Part shown: piece by piece, positions 63,729-64,000 of the stretch | How positions within the stretch are numbered: position 1 is the first letter of the stretch | How the letters are laid out: every line of letters starts with the position of its first letter | Assembly (NCBI GenBank): GCA_016719565.1 | Contig: JADJYU010000001.1 | Span: 62,001 to 126,000, forward strand | From: Ignavibacteria bacterium | Lineage (GTDB): Bacteria > Bacteroidota > Ignavibacteria > Tepidaquicellales > Tepidaquicellaceae | Direction of reading: 5' to 3' | Length of the DNA: 64,000 nucleotides | The notes under the pieces: model-generated | Databases searched by the model: none | What the model saw: the letters and a program-made list of their open reading frames with translations, nothing else | Told to the model about the DNA's origin: nothing | Program-made: the position numbers and the translations under genes

Positions 63729-64000
63729 ATGCCTTTAACAATTAATCTCAATTCATTCAGTTATAAAAAGGAAGGAATACCTTCTGATAATTCCGGTAAC
63801 GGTGGCGGATTTGTTTTTGACTGCAGATTTATTTACAATCCCGGGCGTGAAGAAGAATTTAAGAAGCTTACAGGCAGGGACGAAAAAGTGATCAGGTTTC
63901 TTAATTCACAAAAGGAAATGAAAGACTTTCTTATTAATGTATTTAAAATTACAGACCCCGCCATTGAAAATTATATTGAAAGGAGTTTTACTGATCTTAT
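63729..64000 (+). CDS. RapZ C-terminal-domain-like protein, partial
   Basis: ATG at 63729 opens a frame that runs past the window end; 90 residues are visible. The pattern LTINLNSFSYKKEGIP, FVFDCRFIYNPGR, LTGRDEKV matches the C-terminal, RNA-binding/adapter domain of RapZ (SFGFKYGxPxDAD, VFDVRFLPNP, LTGxDxxV). The N-terminal P-loop kinase domain of RapZ is absent, so this is a stand-alone form, which other Bacteroidota also have. The GSG-type ending cannot be seen. Confidence 0.75.
   Translation, partial: MPLTINLNSFSYKKEGIPSDNSGNGGGFVFDCRFIYNPGREEEFKKLTGRDEKVIRFLNSQKEMKDFLINVFKITDPAIENYIERSFTDL

Overview
The window reads as a chromosomal segment of an AT-rich member of the Bacteroidota/Ignavibacteria side of the FCB group. 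The evidence is: three large proteins and one small one with type IX secretion (T9SS) C-terminal sorting folds, three of them with the NYPNPFNP motif; PorV-like and PorD-like (DUF4835) T9SS proteins; a complete alternative complex III (ACIII) plus caa3-type oxidase operon of the Rhodothermus kind; and promoters close to the Bacteroidota consensus TAnnTTTG. The assignment to Ignavibacteria or a neighbouring class is an inference from these traits.

Layout. 1-6 kb: an orphan nuoJ, serS, a sugar/aldo-keto/PfkB group, and a divergent pair of T9SS genes (PorV-like and porD). 7-14 kb: two tandemly duplicated secreted IgGFc-binding-like proteins with T9SS signals, each behind a conserved leader of about 350 nt, followed by an OmpA/TSP3 outer-membrane protein. 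14.9-30.7 kb: one long minus-strand respiratory operon (actA, a small Tat-like protein, actB, actC, a fused actDE, actF, a cytochrome c, sco, ctaD, ctaE, ctaF, ctaC, ctaB, a polytopic cytochrome c) closed by a terminator. 31-40 kb: an HMA lipoprotein, a BstA/YfiT-like protein, a KefB-type antiporter, a DUF5916 protein, psuG/psuK and tRNA-Phe. 40.4-44 kb: an accessory region with a candidate small RNA, two copies of a terminator module, a 57-aa basic ORF, a 21-bp x 11 minisatellite, and two promoters that share a palindromic upstream element. 44-47 kb: a sigma54-type promoter ahead of a nine-haem T9SS-secreted cytochrome, then menA. 47.3-51.7 kb: a Prok-RING protein, a ThiF/E1-like enzyme, an IS110-family element and a ubiquitin-like protein, all on the minus strand. 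This is the best candidate here for a little-described system: a bacterial Ubl-E1-RING locus apparently split by a transposon. 51.9-64 kb: livJ/livH, an outer-membrane beta-barrel protein, a serine hydrolase, an Lrp/AsnC regulator with glnA, a DUF4349 lipoprotein, a free-standing T9SS-sorting-fold protein, a radical SAM protein and the start of a RapZ-C-like gene.

Data quality. Four conserved genes (serS, ctaD, the polytopic cytochrome c and the outer-membrane barrel protein) each carry one single-base indel in or beside a homopolymer, with the missing part intact in the next frame. Two others (ctaB and the Lrp gene) have no standard start codon where homology needs one. Assembly or sequencing error is the simplest explanation, and I give the reconstructed gene spans.
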